Below are positions 13,201 to 28,402 of a stretch of 64,000 nucleotides of DNA, in pieces. Positions within the stretch are counted from its first letter, which is position 1. Every line of letters starts with the position of its first letter. The stretch comes from Gordionus sp. m RMFG-2023 (lineage: Eukaryota > Nematomorpha > Gordioida > Chordodea > Parachordodidae): contig NC_088777.1 in assembly GCF_954871325.1 (NCBI RefSeq), positions 3,846,509 through 3,910,508 on the forward strand, in the 5' to 3' direction. Position numbers and translations under genes: made by a program. The notes under the pieces were generated by a model. That model was not told where the DNA came from, did not search any database, and was given only the letters and a program-made list of their open reading frames with translations.

Positions 13201-16200
13201 ATATTTAAAGATAATTAAAATTAAAAATTTTGTTATATAAAGATTTAAGTGTAAGACGATTAGGTATATTATTTATTTTATTTATTTTGAAAAAAATATG
13301 AATTTAATTAAATTTTTTATATATAATAATACAATTTTAAACACAATTAAAATTGTAATAATCCAGGTATGCAAATCCTTCGGCAAAAGGGGGCTGGGTA
13401 CAGAAAACATTTTAAAAAACTTTTTATTTATAGGTTTATTGGAGAAAGAATTATTGACTCTATAATTATTCTTTTCCAATTATTTATTTTTATACTCCAT
13501 ATAAATTATACATACATAAGTTATTACAAGTAAATAAAATTAAAAATTTTGTTTTTAATATTCTAACAATTAGCCGTTCTTTAATATTTAACAACATCCC
13601 TCAAATACAATAATAATCAACAAACTAAAATCTTGAAATGAAAACTGTAAAACAATAATTGAGAATTAAATCTTGAAAAAAAAATGTTATATATTTTGTC
13701 TTTCCTTTATTCATAATTCCATATGATAATTTTATTTAAAAAAAATTATATTTTAATATATAATGAAGATAATAATAAACAAAATAAAATATAATTGGGA
13801 ATTAAATCTTGAAAATATACTCATATTTATAATATTTACTTATTTGAAAATTGGGATATTTTTGTCCGATGTCTAATTGTCCGCGGTTATTTTTAACCAA
13901 TGTTTGTGCCTAGGGTATTTTTGCCAGGCTCACATCCAGATTTCTGCCCCTTATTCCCTCAAATTCCAAAAAATTTCATAACCAAAGTTCATAATTAAAA
14001 TATCATTAAGTTAATATTAAACAAAGTAAAGTCTTGAAATGAAAACTGTAAAACAATTGGGAACTTAAACTTGAAAATAAAAAAACGAAGAAATTAAAAA
14101 AATATTATCGATGCAAAAAAAACAAAGGCAAAGAGAAAAATGGTATGTCTTACATCAATTTTCAAAACTAATTGATGGCAAATTTGCTTAATAATAAGTT
14201 ATATGCAATAAAACCTTCAGTTAAATAAATTAATTTTTTGATTTGATGATTTATATAATATAATTGATAAAGAAATAATATTTGAATAAAATACTAAATG
14301 ATTTTTAAATAACATTTCAAGTTTGTATTATGACTCAGTTTATTTTAATTGCTGTTGATCAATATTTTATAAATTCTGCTTAAAACATTAAATTTTTTTA
14401 TAACTAAAACACTGCTATTTTGATTAATTTAAATCATAGCATTAATATCTTTAATAATAAAATATTATTACCTACACTACAAAATCCTCATATTACTTTT
14501 CTAAAATTGATATAAATTAAAACAAAATTGGCAAGGTATTCTTATTATATCATTAACATAAAGTATCAATAATAAAATAATGGAAGTATAAAAATTAAAA
14601 AAATATTGCAATATGCAAGGAAAAGAATAATTCTACGAATTTACAATTTATTTAATTTAATTATAATTTTTTAATTTCTTTTTGACATCTGGAACTCTTT
14701 TGACAATCCACTTTTAAAAAGGGTCCAGATTTGGGTTCAGAAAAAACATGATGGTAGGGGGATTCAGGGTGAGGGTTCGAATTCACATCTCTGATATAAT
14801 CATGAGCATATAGTATTAGATATAATTTAATTTTGTTAATCAAATTTAGATGTATAAGGTTTTAAAAATTTCAAATTGTATTTATAAATTAGGAAACTTA
14901 AATATCAAATATTTATAATTTTCCCCTTCAGAATCTGTAAATGGATCCCTAGAAGTTATTATTGGTATTCATCATGTTAAATCAATTTCATTACTATATT
15001 ATATTTTTATATTCATTGTTTACTTTATATTATAATTTTTTTAAATAAAAAAATAAAATCAATCATATATATTATACTCTTATTATCAAATTAATATATA
15101 TATTCAATCTTAGAATATTAGCCTATTTTTTAAATATAAGATTTATATATTATCCCGTATTTAAATTAACATTATATAATACACTTAATATATCGTTTGT
15201 CAGTCACACTGCAAAAACTTCATATTACATTTATTTTAAACTACGTTTTTTTTGTAGAAATGTGTTTATTCAGGTCCTCTATCATCTTCAAAATATCAAA
15301 TAATTATTAATATATTTTAAAAAAGTTATGAGGCTGAGATATAGAATTATAAGTAGACTTTCATATAATATTTCGATTTATTGTAATTGAAAAAGCATTA
15401 ATATCCTAATTTGTTCTTGTAAAATAGATTGTCTTTCTGTATATATATTAATGGATAAATAAATCAATTTAGAGTAAAAGAAATTAATCTGACGTTTTAA
15501 TTGTTTAAAATATAAAGTATAGTTTTAAACTAAAAGAAATAATAAAAAAAAATTATTTAACTTTTTAGTAAAAATTCATAAAAGGTAAAAGTTATTCTTA
15601 GTTAATGGATAAAATGATGAAAAATAATATAACTTTATACCAAAATAATGATAAAAGGCAAAAATTATTTTATGTTAATTGATTTACATAATATTATCAA
15701 GAAACATATTTTTTTATAAATCATATAAAATAATAATATTTATGTCTTTCCGGACATTGAAAATATAACATACGTTTTGCAGTGTAATTGACTATTATAT
15801 ATATTTTTAGATAAATTATAGTTAAATTTTTCAAAAACATATCCTTTTTCAATCTATGTAAACTGGAAAAACATAATATTTTTTAAAAAAATTAATGATT
15901 TCGAAAAAGTCAAAAGTCACCATTAGATTAACTAAATAATAAACAAGCTATAACTTTACTGTCTATTATTAATATCATATAAATTATATTATATTTTTCT
16001 CTCTTAGGGGGAATGTCTTATTATATGTTCGCCTTCGGCGATATGACAATTACATCAGTTAGAAGTATAAAAGATATAATAAGATGGGAATTAGCATATA
16101 TTTAATTTTTTTATCTTATCAGGTAAACCATATGTTCTACAAATTAACGGTACACGAATAATATTATTTATATAATACTAACAGTAATGTGTGTAATCAA

Positions 16201-19200
16201 GCAATATGAATAAAATGTCTTATAAAGGAGCATATTATTTTTTAAATATCTGATTTTACTGAAAATATATTCGTATCTAAAATACCTATCCAATAAATTT
16301 TATATTTATTCATAAACTCTTGACCTATTTTAAATTTATTTACTAAAACTAAAAATAAAATTTCACGGGTAGTTTATGCTATAGATTTTTAAAATTTTTC
16401 TAAGGTTATCGAGAAGAAACTTTATATAAAAGTTTTAATAATCAATGTGATATTTAATCCTATTAATAAGGTCCTTAACAAAAACTAGAAAGTTGGTATT
16501 TATATAGATAAACAAAAAAGCGCTCTTCAATATAGCATTATTCTAAAACTTGATAATATTTAGAATATTTTGAGATATACGAGATTAAATTTCGGGCTCT
16601 AACAAAAATTCTATGCCTGCTACTAAATTTTATCTATTTTTTTTTCTCTATCGCAACTCCGTCTTCTTATTTGTATTGTTTTTATTTTTAGATCTTTAAT
16701 TTATATTTTATTTTGTGCAGTAAGTTTGAAAATAAAATTAGTCATAAATTAAACACATTTTGACTTTAGAATGTATTTAAGATCTTTATATACCATTTTT
16801 AGGTGTGGATTACATGAATTTAGGTAAATTTATGGATTTAAACTTAGAAAAATTTATATTATTTAAAAATAATGAAGAATTATAACAGAATATTCTCAAC
16901 TGTATATTATAAATCCTTGAACCGAAAAGAAAAGTGTTAAAATTTTTTATTTAAAACTTTTCCCAAAACCATAACATTAAATAACACAATTAATCTCAAA
17001 CTTTTTAGTGTTAAGCGATTATTTAGTAAGGCAAAATTAAATTAAGTGATTCCAATAGTAGACTTGAAAAAAGGAAAATTTTTTATCCCACACGAGATAG
17101 AAACGTTCAGATATAGCTCCCACTTGAAACCAGTATTGAAATTAAAGCACCCTTTCAAAAAAATAAGTATTGCATTTTTTTAAAAATAATTAAAACAAGT
17201 TAATTTTAAAATAAATAAATATTTTATTAAAAAATATATATTCCTTTTGAGAAACAATTCTCTCCAGCATAAGCCGTCTTTATAGGAAGGGATTGCCGGA
17301 TATAAAGTTTTACAATATTTTTCTTAAAAGGCAATTTAGTTTATCACACATTAAATACATTAAAACTATGATTTGAAACGCCATTATGAAATATAACAAA
17401 ATTTCTAAATCAGGTTAATGATATCATTTAAAAACCACATTATGATCTATTTGTATAAAGTATTTATCTTAGCAAATACACAAAAATTTACTCTTAATAA
17501 CAATAAAATTATCTCCTTACTTTAAAAAAGTAATTCATTTGAGAATATAAAAAAAAATAATTTTTAAAATACTATTGTACATTAAGTTAGATACTATTCA
17601 ACCTTGATACAATACATTTAAATCTCACGCATTTTATATATTATTTGATAAATTTCATAATTAAATATGGAAAATGAGGTTGGGAAATAAGAGCTTCGGG
17701 GTTTCTATCTGCAGTATTTGTCGAGGGAGTTTTTAAATATGGTAATTGAATAGTAAAGTAATTTCCTTCTAAAAAATATTAAAAAATTTTTTATATTTAA
17801 TGTATCAATTAAATTTTTTTGTTTTATTTCAAATAATACTATATCAATATTTTTAAAATTACTCATACAAAATGAAATCTATCAAAAAATTACAGACTTT
17901 GGATTTTAAAAAAAAATAGTATGAAAAGAAATAATTAGAATTCAAACAATGTAGGAAAAATGTAAATTAATTTAATGGCATTACAATATCAAATATAGTT
18001 AATTTATGGTCAGCCCTGAGATAATTTATATATAGATAGATTTGACCCAAACTTATAATATTCCATGATATAAAAGTTTAAATAGGGTATTTGTACTAAA
18101 ATAATTAATTTTCGAAGTTTTTAGGAAACTATAAATTTAAAATTTGTAAAACTTAATTTGTTTAAATATCTTCAAAGTATTATACTTAATAAATATGTAA
18201 GATATCATTGTAAATTTAAAGTGGTTTTAAAAATGCATTATAATATTTTATTAAAAAATTTATTTGACAAAATAAACTATAAAAATTAAAATTTATTCCA
18301 ATCTAGCATTAGTAATAATGAAGTCAAAGAAAAATAGTCAAATTAAGGATAAATACAGAGAAAGATATAAAATAAGAAATATGAAAAATATATAAATGAA
18401 TTAATCTTTTCATGCCTATTTTCTATAGGGATATGCATGATATGTTAAGCAATTACAATAATATTTTTACATTCGCTGATTTTAACTTATTGGCTTTGTA
18501 ACATCATTAGTTGATATATATAATACAATAATATTTTAAAATTTTGGTTCATCTAAATATCTAGGAAAAAACTTTAAATCCAGTTTTGATAAGAATTAGC
18601 CCACCTTATAAATCTATATTTTTTTAGATCATTGTTTTATTTGACTTAGTATAAAGAGTTAATAATTATCAGCCCTTGCCTTTATGATGAATAACAAAGA
18701 TAGGTTACTTAAAATAGGTTGTTTAGCAGGATGCCTTATTCGGCTACTCTAATTAACAAAATTTATTTTTTAAAGCATATAGATATATTAATCTGTTTAA
18801 ATCACTTTTCCAACCCCTAGTAGTTAAATAAAAATGTAGGGTGCATTGCAGAAATATTTAATATAAAATATACAAAATATTTAAATAATTTGAAGAAATC
18901 ATTTTGAAAAGTTTAGAGTATTCCTTATTCATAAACCCTATTTTAATATAAGAGGATTTTATGACCAATTTCTAAGCTGTTAATTACATGTAAAAAATTT
19001 ATATTGTTTATCAATTTTTTGGGTTTTAACATATAATTAAGCTCTTTATTAATTGTTAAAAAACTTATTTATTTAAAATATTTATATTATATTATTTGTA
19101 TAACTAACATTTTCTCTTAACTATTTATATTAGTAATCTTAAAATTGAATTAAGTTTTGGAATTTATCTGTATGCTAAAATTTAATTTTCTTTGCTCTAT

Positions 19201-22200
19201 TTTTATTACAATTTTAATCTCGTATATTTTTTGCAACAACTACATAATTTTTGACATTAATGAACTCATACTAGTTCAAATATTTCCTATTATAATAGAT
19301 TATCTCTAATCAATGAAAATGGCTTTTTAAAATCTTTTTATATCAGAATGGAAATCTCTTAGACTGAAAACTATATTTAAGTTTAATATATTGGTATAAT
19401 TTTATTTTATTAAATCATGAAACATGCCTAGTGCGTAAAATCATGATTTGTAGCAGTAGGAATTTTATAAGTACGTTACCTTTAATTTATATTGCTTGAT
19501 ATTTAAAAAATATTAATTACAAATAATTATTTTAGGCAATATCACTTGCATTAAAGAAAGTATTAAATAAAGATGGAAATTTTATACTGCATACGAATAT
19601 TTTTATTTTATTTATAGATGGCGATCTAATAAAAATAAGAAGAAGTATAATTAATTTCACTTGAAATTGTAAATTATACAAAAAATTTGTTTTTAGCATT
19701 CATTAAAATAATAGACCATAATTACGCATTATTTTCTATAATTATAGCAAACGTAATAACTTTTATACATCTAACTGGTATATTTTTTTTTATTTTGAAA
19801 TTTTTATTAATAAAATATTTATTTTAAAGAATACATAAATAATATGGAATATTACATCGAAAGTATATTGTTACTATATAAACTAAGCATATTTTCGTCA
19901 TCATATTTATTGTTTAAAAATATATCTTCAAGGTGCAAATTTGTGGATCGGAATCAGTAATTTATTAAAACAAAAATTAAATATAACAATAATATAAAAA
20001 AAATATTAGGAATAGGATCAAATGAAAGCCTTACTATTAACATAGGTACAAAAATCTTAAGAAATAAATTTTGACGGAAAATTTTAATATTAGTACAAGA
20101 AAATACACCCACCGGTATATTCATGCAGTTTTAGAAATTTTATAGCATAGACATTTATAATTCTTTTACAATGAAAATAATACTAGCTATAATAGTTTTT
20201 TGAAATTATATTAATATGAAAATGTATATAAATAATTTGATTCCAATCTCCTATCTATATATTCCTTAACGGAATAGAGAGATCATCAGCAAAAGCCTGA
20301 AAATATATTTCTTTTGATAGAGTGTAATGTTCAACAAATAGGACCAAATTTTTGATTAGTTGTTTATTTTAGTTATTTTATTTTGTGTATAAAGCAGAAT
20401 AACCTCAATTGGTGATTAGAAAAAAGAAGGGTAGAATCTTTTACATATTTAGAGTAGAAATTGTTAGAGTGATAACTAAATAGATTGAAAGAACTAAAAT
20501 TCGTTAGATAAGATTAAATTATGAAACCAGACATTAAGAGCAAAATATAACCGGCTTTATTGTGTATCAGTAAATTCTAGGCTGTAAAAAAATCAAATGT
20601 TATGAATATAACTTAAATGAAAGGCTGATTAAACATGTATAAAGAGTCATTATAGAAAAAATTGATCTTCACTCCAATTCATGCTAAGACGCAATCGCTT
20701 ACTCTGATTTCTTTTTAAGTCGAAAGGGTAGATATGCAATTTATTGGAAAATAAAAGGCGAGACCTGAAGTTAGGTGGAAACATAAATGAGAATACTCAA
20801 ATAATAGATGTGATTGTCAAAGAACAACGGAATTTAAACTTAAAGAAGAACTTGGTGAATGAAAAAATTACGTGTAGGACAGGTATTCAGAATGTGAAAG
20901 AAATCTGTAAATTTTAGAAATAATATTAGATATTTTATTAAATATCAGGGATGTGTACCCGAATACTGAAGACGAATTCTCATGTTTGTTGAACCAGAAC
21001 CCTAACCCTATTACACAGATGAGGGCTCAAGGTTATTAAAATAAAATCTTGATTATTTCTTAAAATAATAAACTATCCCGAAAGATAAATAAAGAGATCT
21101 CTCTTTGGCATCATCATTCTTCGTATTTTTCAAAATTTTAAATTTTTTTGCTTGCATTTTCTTGGATAAAATATTATTTAATAATTTGATATTCTAATAA
21201 TATAATGGCAATAAATTACTTATCTTACTTTTATATCAATTTTAGAAAGTAAAATATTGGGACAAAAACACAAAATCAAAAAAAATTCAAAATTTTTAGA
21301 TATCCAATTTGTAAATTTAATTTAACTAAAATATAAGCAAATATCTTACATAAAACGTTATAGTTTTAGTATGTAATTTTATTTGGTGAATAAATTTTGG
21401 ATTTGAATAATATAAAAATGATTGTAAATAAATAAATTAAAATCTTTTTATTCTACTAAGTTATGTTTATATGTAGTGGAATAAAAAATAAAATTTTTTT
21501 TATTATATTAATAATTAATTAATATATTTCTTTATGCTCTCCTAACCCTGAACCCTAACTTTTCTTTAATTTTAACTCTGAACCGAACCTATATTCAAAA
21601 GGAAATTATGTCATTTTTTATTAGATTTTATTTCTTATTGATAAAAACAATCTAAATTCATAGTATATATTAATATAGTCTAAGTCTAATAAAACTAATA
21701 AATTGGTTTCATATTTTTTTAGTAGACTATAATTAATATTGAAACGCGCTTAAAATAGTTTTTTTTTTATTATAGTAGTCCTAACAAAATATGAATACAG
21801 TTTAGGTAGATTTTTATTAATTTATAATTAAGTACTGAAATTCATCGACATAACTAATGCTTTTATATAGGTAGTAGAAGATTTATTTTTCAATGTTTTA
21901 AATAAGAATGCTTTATATTTAATTCTGTGTTATTTTGCATTACATTTTTTTAAATGAAGGATGTATGATTTTCCCTCGAAAATAATTTTTATTTGTTTCT
22001 ATGGATACTTTATTTTTTTAGATTATTAATAAAAGTTAAAAATATAAAAATTTAATTCTTTGGGGAGAGGGGCTGAATCCAATTTTCTATAATTAAGCAG
22101 AGCTAGGGAAAATAGGCTTATTTTAATATTTATTTCTGTTATTTAATAGGAGATTGAAGTGTTCGAGATAATATTGTGTATCAATTTTATGAGTCATAAT

Positions 22201-25200
22201 AATATATTTTTCTATAAATTTATTCATATTAAAGTTGTATCATAAAATATTATAAGTATCATACAAAAACATAAAGCGAAAAAAAAAAATAAATAAATAA
22301 ATAAAGCGATAAAATATAAATAAAATTAAAATGTTTTAAAATCACGCCATGAGGCATAAAACTAATAAATATTTATAAATAACAATTTCTTTTAGTTTTT
22401 AATTAATATTACACAATATATTTGTCTTTCATAGAACATAATAAATACTGTAAGTATGAATTGCATATAACCTATCAATAATAATATAATTGTTCTTTTC
22501 TTATAAAATATATTTAAAATATAAAATTTTCAGGCCAATTTTTCAGATATATCAATTATTTTTTATTCATTAAGGATCATTTTTTCCAATTCTTTTGGCA
22601 TTAATGAGAAATCGAGCATTTTTATTCTTCCGAACTTTATTTTATTAAAAGTAATTTATATTTTTTTTCGCAAAAAGTTTATTAGAAACTAACAGCAATT
22701 GAAATAAAATTTTAATTTGCGTTATATCTAAAAATATCTACATCATTACCTTATTTATTTCTATACAATATGTCCGAGTGTTTTTGTTCAGGTTATTTAT
22801 TACTTGAGTGAGTGACGAAATTTTGTAGTATGAGTTGTTTTTTCCCTGCCTTATTTGTACACCCATCATAACTTAATCGGAAGACGGGTTCATATTTTAT
22901 TTATGCGAATAATATTGTTTGGGTATCACCTGGAAACTAAAATCTTTGACAGGAGAATATTTCGAAAATATATTCAGGATGAAAAATAAGATATTTTCTC
23001 ATTCGTCTTTAATGGATTTTCTGAATTGAATATATATACTTAATATTTTTTTGTAATCATTTTTCTTCATGTTGTTATATAATATTTTTTTTTTCTCTAT
23101 GAGATTAGGTTATTTTATTGGAAATTCACATTATTAATAATTTACGAAAGATGATTCTCGGAAATACCAATTGTTTTAATACTTTATATTTTTCATAATT
23201 CATTACTGATATAAAAAATTATTCCTCATTCAATTAGATTTGCCATGGCAAATTCGAATGAGATTTTTAGCGAAAATTTTATGTTTGTTACATAAATATA
23301 TATGCCAATACGAATGATTCCCATCATACTTAAGTCCACCATTGAAAGTCATTTAGAAAAAATTAGACAGCATTTATAAGAAATACTCCTCAAAGTCTTC
23401 TACTGCAACGATATTGACCACAACTGGCTTCAATGCTTCTAAAAAAATCAGTCTTGATTAGTATTAATAACATTAAAGTAACAAATATATTATAAAAAAA
23501 TAATTATCATTTTATATTTTTTGAATTGTTTCGATAAAGTTATGATAATAGATGACTTAGGTATACTAAACTTAGATAAATATGAATTAATTTCACGGGC
23601 CGGGCTTAGGGCCGTTATATATCGAATGATGATTTTGTGCCTAAGGTTGTATTTAAAACTTTAAAAAAAATTATTCTTAAATTTAAAATAAATAAATTAA
23701 TTTATATAATCTAAAAATAAAAACATCTGAAAAAAATATTTTTAGAGAATTTTTAAAATTCAAAAATAAAAATTAAGTTTCAAAACATTTGGCAAAAAAA
23801 TCGTACTTTAAGGAGATAGCCTAAATAGACATTCAAAAAAGATTCAATATTTTATGATAGAATTTATTCAATGATATTATTAATGTTAATTAAATCTAGT
23901 AAGTATAAATGGCACCCTAATAATATCTATTGGTAATTATATTTAGTTCATATAAATAATTTTTATATTTAGATCTATTTAGTAATTAAATAAATTATAG
24001 AATCCCTAAGGTTGAATTTATAATAAGCGCGATGCTAAACGATTTAATATCTGAGCGAGTTTATAAAATCTTTAATGATTTATATAATAATAACAAATAT
24101 CTTTAATTCAAAGATAATTGATAATAATAAATGAAAATTGATCTAATTAAAGAATTTCGAGATTTGTTTAATATTGATGTTATAAGTAATTCAGAAATAA
24201 TTAATAATAAAGGAAAATTAAAAATTTTACGAATTTGATTAGCTGTAAAAATTTTTGTATCTCTTTATAGTGATGTAACTCTCATCAATATGGAAGACAA
24301 TATCCTACTATAAAAACTATAGCCTTCGAATATAAAACTAAATAATTGTTTATCTTTCATTCTTTTAGGAACAACCGAAATATATCGGCAGCCAGGTTTC
24401 TATAAATTTATGTAATGATTGTTAATCAATTTCAAAAAATACTATTAGTCTCAGTGTTCATCTACATTAGAAACTATAGAAGAGGTATACAAATTATTTT
24501 AAAAATAATACAAGATTAGCTTTATTGAACTAATTTAGACTATAAACCATACTTTCTGCAACATAATGGTATTTCACTTATACAATTTTAAGAGAATTTT
24601 TTTATTATATTTTTACTTTCAGGTATATAGTTAATTTTTTAAATTTTAAGTTCCTGAGTCAATGCTTAATTTATTAACTTTGTGTTGTTTTTTAAATGAA
24701 GATTTAACTATGTTCTAAATATTTTTGCATAGTAGGCTTTTATCAATTCATTTATTAGTTAATATAGGAGACCTGTATACTTATAAAAACATTTATCACC
24801 CTAAAACGACTAATGATAGAGGCCAATTGTGAATTCTGTCGTATTTTTACAAATTTCTCATAGTTATTGTTAAATGGTTTTTTAAAAAAATTTTAAATTA
24901 TATTCATGATCTAAAAATATTATTTGAATAGTAATTTAGGCATATTTCTTATAGTTAATATATATATGAAAAATATGTTTCTTATATTATTTTAACGTTA
25001 CATTTTATTAGATTGATTGAAACTCGCGTGGATCTGTTTTATTTTTTGACAATTAATATTTTGATAAATGTCTTTTTTTTAGTAAATTGCTCTATGGTCA
25101 CCTAACCGCCTTTATCATTAGCCATAAATCGGCTTTAATATCAAAATAATATTTTTATAATAAACTTGTATTTTAATTAGATTTGTATAAATTTGTTTAG

Positions 25201-25350
25201 GTTGGCTAACTATATAAATATATTTTACAATATATAATCTTTAGAAAATTAAATTCACAAAACCAAAATAAAATTGCATACATATATCTATATATATTAT
25301 TTATTATATTTGATTAAGGAATCAATATGAACATAACCAGAAGATATTAA
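7248..25350 (+). CDS. Secreted microexon protein with two lectin-like repeats (copy B)
   Basis: Coding exons seen: 7248-7305, 7368-7385, 11216-11251, 11306-11329, 11382-11408, 11515-11538, 11590-11622, 11692-11715, 11769-11801, 11851-11871, 12219-12248, 14932-14964, 16008-16064, 16123-16149, 16803-16823, 17715-17741, 18125-18145, 19536-19559, 19618-19644, 19748-19777, 19830-19862, 19933-19956, 20010-20045, 20094-20114, 21776-21805, 22435-22449, 23552-23560 (least certain), 23900-23932, 24369-24395, 24449-24484, 24539-24568 and 25319-25350 (TAA). Together they read open for about 306 codons. Exon 1 is a signal peptide (MNNFIPFLITLVLAFDCIE). All internal exons are multiples of 3, enter and leave in phase 1, and have AG/GT borders. 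Exons 4-14 and 18-31 form two parallel series (NIVCERE/NITCIKE, YLNNMHHYIE/YINNMEYYIE, IWMGI/LWIGI, KPYVLQIN/YKPYFLQHN) resembling diverged C-type-lectin domains. Likely a secreted binding protein or effector; the target is unknown. Other exons may have been missed, especially at 12249-14931. Confidence 0.75.
8218..10827. mobile_element. Foldback hAT-type element in intron 2 of copy B
   Basis: The ends are inverted: TAGTGTTGCGTAATCGGC at 8218 and its complement ending at 10827. The flanking 8-mers differ at one base (GTGCCAGT 8210-8217, GTGCCAAT 10828-10835), the hAT target-duplication length. The terminal repeats are about 1.2 kb and pair over nearly their whole length around a loop at about 9450-9740. 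Each arm carries a minisatellite of units around 106-119 bp containing ACAATTGTCATAATCGTTA and GTGAAGATGTACC. In the left arm GTGAAG recurs at 8935, 9041, 9160, 9266 and 9383, alternating 106 and about 118 bases apart, so the real unit may be a dimer of about 225 bp. GGCTTAGCC-type short repeats fill the outermost 180 bases. No transposase is visible. The element is absent from the matching intron of copy C. Confidence 0.85.
20180..21020. other. Insertion specific to copy B intron, unrecognised
   Basis: The intron after the QENTPT exon is about 800-850 bases longer in copy B than in copy C. The extra segment is less AT-rich than its surroundings and has an open stretch on the plus strand of roughly 54 codons ending at a TAG near 20916, with no recognisable motif. 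It may be a decayed mobile element; I see no terminal repeats or target duplication. Borders are approximate. Confidence 0.35.
22279..22305. repeat. A-rich/AAAT microsatellite
   Basis: A run of A followed by AAAT repeats, in an intron of copy B. Confidence 0.8.
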
Positions 25351-28274
25351 AATTAATTATTATAATCTGTTATCTAAAACAAAATAAATATTTGAATTAT
25401 TAATATTATAATTTTGAATTTAATTTGATCATTATTATTTTAATTTTTATATTATTTACTATTTCAATTTGTATATTTTAACGTTTAATTTGTTTGACAT
25501 AGTTTTTCTTGCATTCAAATTAATTATGGAAAAAATTTTATATGCTTATAGAAAAGTATTATTTTCATTATTACATATCGTTCTTTTGAGATAAAATAAT
25601 GATGCAATAAAGGTTGTTATATTATAATAAAGTCCACACCTTTATAATAATCATATTTTAAATTGATTAAGTTTGGGATTTGGATTTGTGATAATTATTA
25701 GTTTTTATATTAATTAATCATGGTAAATTTTTATTGTGTTCTTAATAGAATTTTGTATTTATGTTTTCATTTATAGTTTAAGCGGATGTCTAGAAATGTG
25801 TCTAAAAAATAATTACAAATTTCACACCAATTAATAATTTTAAATTTTTATGTGTATTTTTTTATATTTTTAATATGTAGACTATATTATATCCTATATT
25901 TTCTTCTAATTCTTCCAAAACTAATATGCTCATTATTAACTTACTTATTTGAATGTGCTTATTAAAAATAAAATTAAAGTTTAAAATAAGTCTTGTTTGT
26001 TATTTAATTCCCGCAAATATTTATTTATTGAAAGAAAAAATTTTTAAAGGCATATAATTATATTTTTTTGGATTATGTTCCCTTTTATATCATCAATTAA
26101 AATTATACATAAGTAATTATAATATATGTTACCTTATTAAATAGATGTAGCCAAATATGTGTGTGATGGAGGGGGGCGGTTATTAGGTCATACTCAACAC
26201 TTCAGATAATTTTTTTATAAGTAGAAATAATTATAAAATTAAAATCGCACAGCCTCATAAATTAGAAATAACAGCTCGTTTTTAAATAAACTTTAGAGGG
26301 TGATTGGTCGGGTTAATATTTTTAAAAAAATTTGCTTAAATATAATATAATTCAATTTTTAAAGTAAGGTACTTTAACATTTAAAAAAAAATTTTTTTTT
26401 ATTTGCATCTTCTTCACTTCCTTTATTGCCCTATAAATAAAAAGATTATAGAAATGAAATCGCCTACAATTGAATTCAAAAATATAAAAAAAATTCTAAG
26501 TTCCAAAGATTTTTTCGCTTGATTATTATAATTAATTATACGCCATTGACCATTTATGAGCACATTTTTTCAAATACCAAAATATTATTCCTTTTATAAT
26601 TTAATCGCACGTTTTTCAAGAAAAAATATCTTATTTTCTTTTTACTTGGTCGAGATATCTCGAGCTCTATTTTTCAATTTACATAATATTTAAACAAATT
26701 CAGATATGCTTACACACCTTAAAGATTAAATAGTCTCCACTTATTAAAAATCAACTTTTTATTTTCTCTTCAATACATTCATAATATCTCAGTAGCGGCA
26801 CCACAAAAAAATTATGTCTTCCATTTAATTTGTTACAGTTATCTATAATGATCTAGGATTTAATAAAAAAAAACTTTATCTGAATTCGTCCAAAACTTCT
26901 ATTGATTTATAAGTTAAAAATATTTCTCTATTGATTTTAAAGTTAACCAAAAACATTGACTAGAATATAACTGATATTTTTATAAATTATCTCTTGATAT
27001 AAGCACAAACCTTTATATCAGCAATCAACAAAAATTCCAATATAATTTGAATGTCATAAAAAATTTTTATTATTTCTTAAAATTAGTGCTCTTCCTAAAT
27101 ATTATATTAGATCCTTATGTTCTATTAAAATTCTCTTGGAATATTTTTATTTCTTAAATATTTAATCATTTCTTCCTTTTGCAAATCAAGCATATTTTCT
27201 TTTTAGATATTCAAAATGTTTAATCTCCTATTTATTGATATGTTACTGAAAATTTTCCAGATATTCTCTTAGTAAATTATCTGTAACCTTTTATAGTTAT
27301 TTTTAATAACTGTAAAAAAATCTTTATTGCCATAGCAATCTCTTCTTATCCTTACTTATCCATTTATAAAATCCTTTTTTTTCAATTCACATTACAGCAT
27401 GTCTATTCTATATTTCCAAAACCTTAATCTGATCTATTATTGATAAGTTACCATTGTGAGACAAGTTTTATAGTTTATTATTGGATTTGTAATAAATAAT
27501 AATTAAAATTTTAAATAAAATAATTAAGAATATAAAATGAATCATTAATTTAATAAAAAATCATAATTAGAAAATAAACAAAGGAACGTTAAAATATAAA
27601 TTATTTCTTTATTTTTTTACTTTATCAATGAAAATAATGATTAGTCGAGTCAAAATAATGAGTGTACTAATCGTCTCAGAACTCGACTCAAGTCACAACT
27701 AGACGGAGTCTGACTTGCGCTTAACCAAAATTAAATTAATCATCATTATATATTATAATTTATATATCTTAAGCTAATATGCATTACTTCCATTTTTATT
27801 CGATTTTAAAGATATTTTAATATGAAACTAAAGTGAATTGAGATAAATGACATTAATTCTAACCTAGGTTGATGGTTCATTCATTAAAAAGTAATGCATA
27901 TATTGAAGTCCGCCATTAAAAGGTTTATAAAATACGAAATGTATTTCTTATATTAAAAATATTGGTTTATTTTCCCTGCCTATTGCGTATAGTCCCAGAT
28001 TCATTTTTTCCCGGATGGGGTTCCTTATTCTACTACTTAAATTTTATGACTCTTTCTGTTAATGGCAATTATTTAAAAATATTATTTCTTTTCTCTATTA
28101 AAAATATTAATCACATTGGTCTATTTCAAATATTTTGCCCACATTTTAGTTTTATTCTTTAATATAATTTTTTATTATAATTAATAACCTTGATATTTTA
28201 TTTTAAATATATATTAATTAGATTTATTATCCAAACTTTTTATAGAATAAATATTAAAAACAAATTAATTTAAA
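25351..28274. other. Spacer between microexon genes B and C
   Basis: No coding exon is supported. The first 500 bases keep similarity to the 3' flank of copy C (42258 onward), including ATTTATAGTTTAA near 25770. A less AT-rich patch at about 27640-27730 has no recognisable frame. From about 27950 the sequence begins to resemble the region upstream of copy B (from about 6790), marking the start of the next duplication unit. Confidence 0.5.
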
Positions 28275-28336
28275 AGTTTTTTCAACTTGCGATTAAATGT
28301 ATATAACAACTATCAGCAATATAATTAAATTTCAAA
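28275..28336 (+). promoter_or_regulatory. Conserved block upstream of microexon gene C
   Basis: Counterpart of the block before copy B, with TATATAACAACTATCAGCAA at 28300-28319, about 85-105 bases before the ATG. Conservation between the duplicates is high, but much of the flanking DNA is conserved too, so a regulatory role is only suggested. Confidence 0.3.
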
Positions 28337-28402
28337 ACAATCTTAAAATAAAAAATTCTTCATTATTTTGTTAAAAATTTTATATTAAAAATATCTAAAA
28401 AA

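Noticed and set aside
14661-14843. Minus-strand open frame in an intron of copy B
   Set aside because: Lies in a block conserved in copy C, where the frame is not kept; no motif.
20998-21015. AACCCTAACCCT-like words here and CCTAACCCTGAACCC near 21541 and 38571, suggestive of telomeric repeats
   Set aside because: Only two or three imperfect units, also embedded in conserved intron sequence of both gene copies; not an interstitial telomere array.
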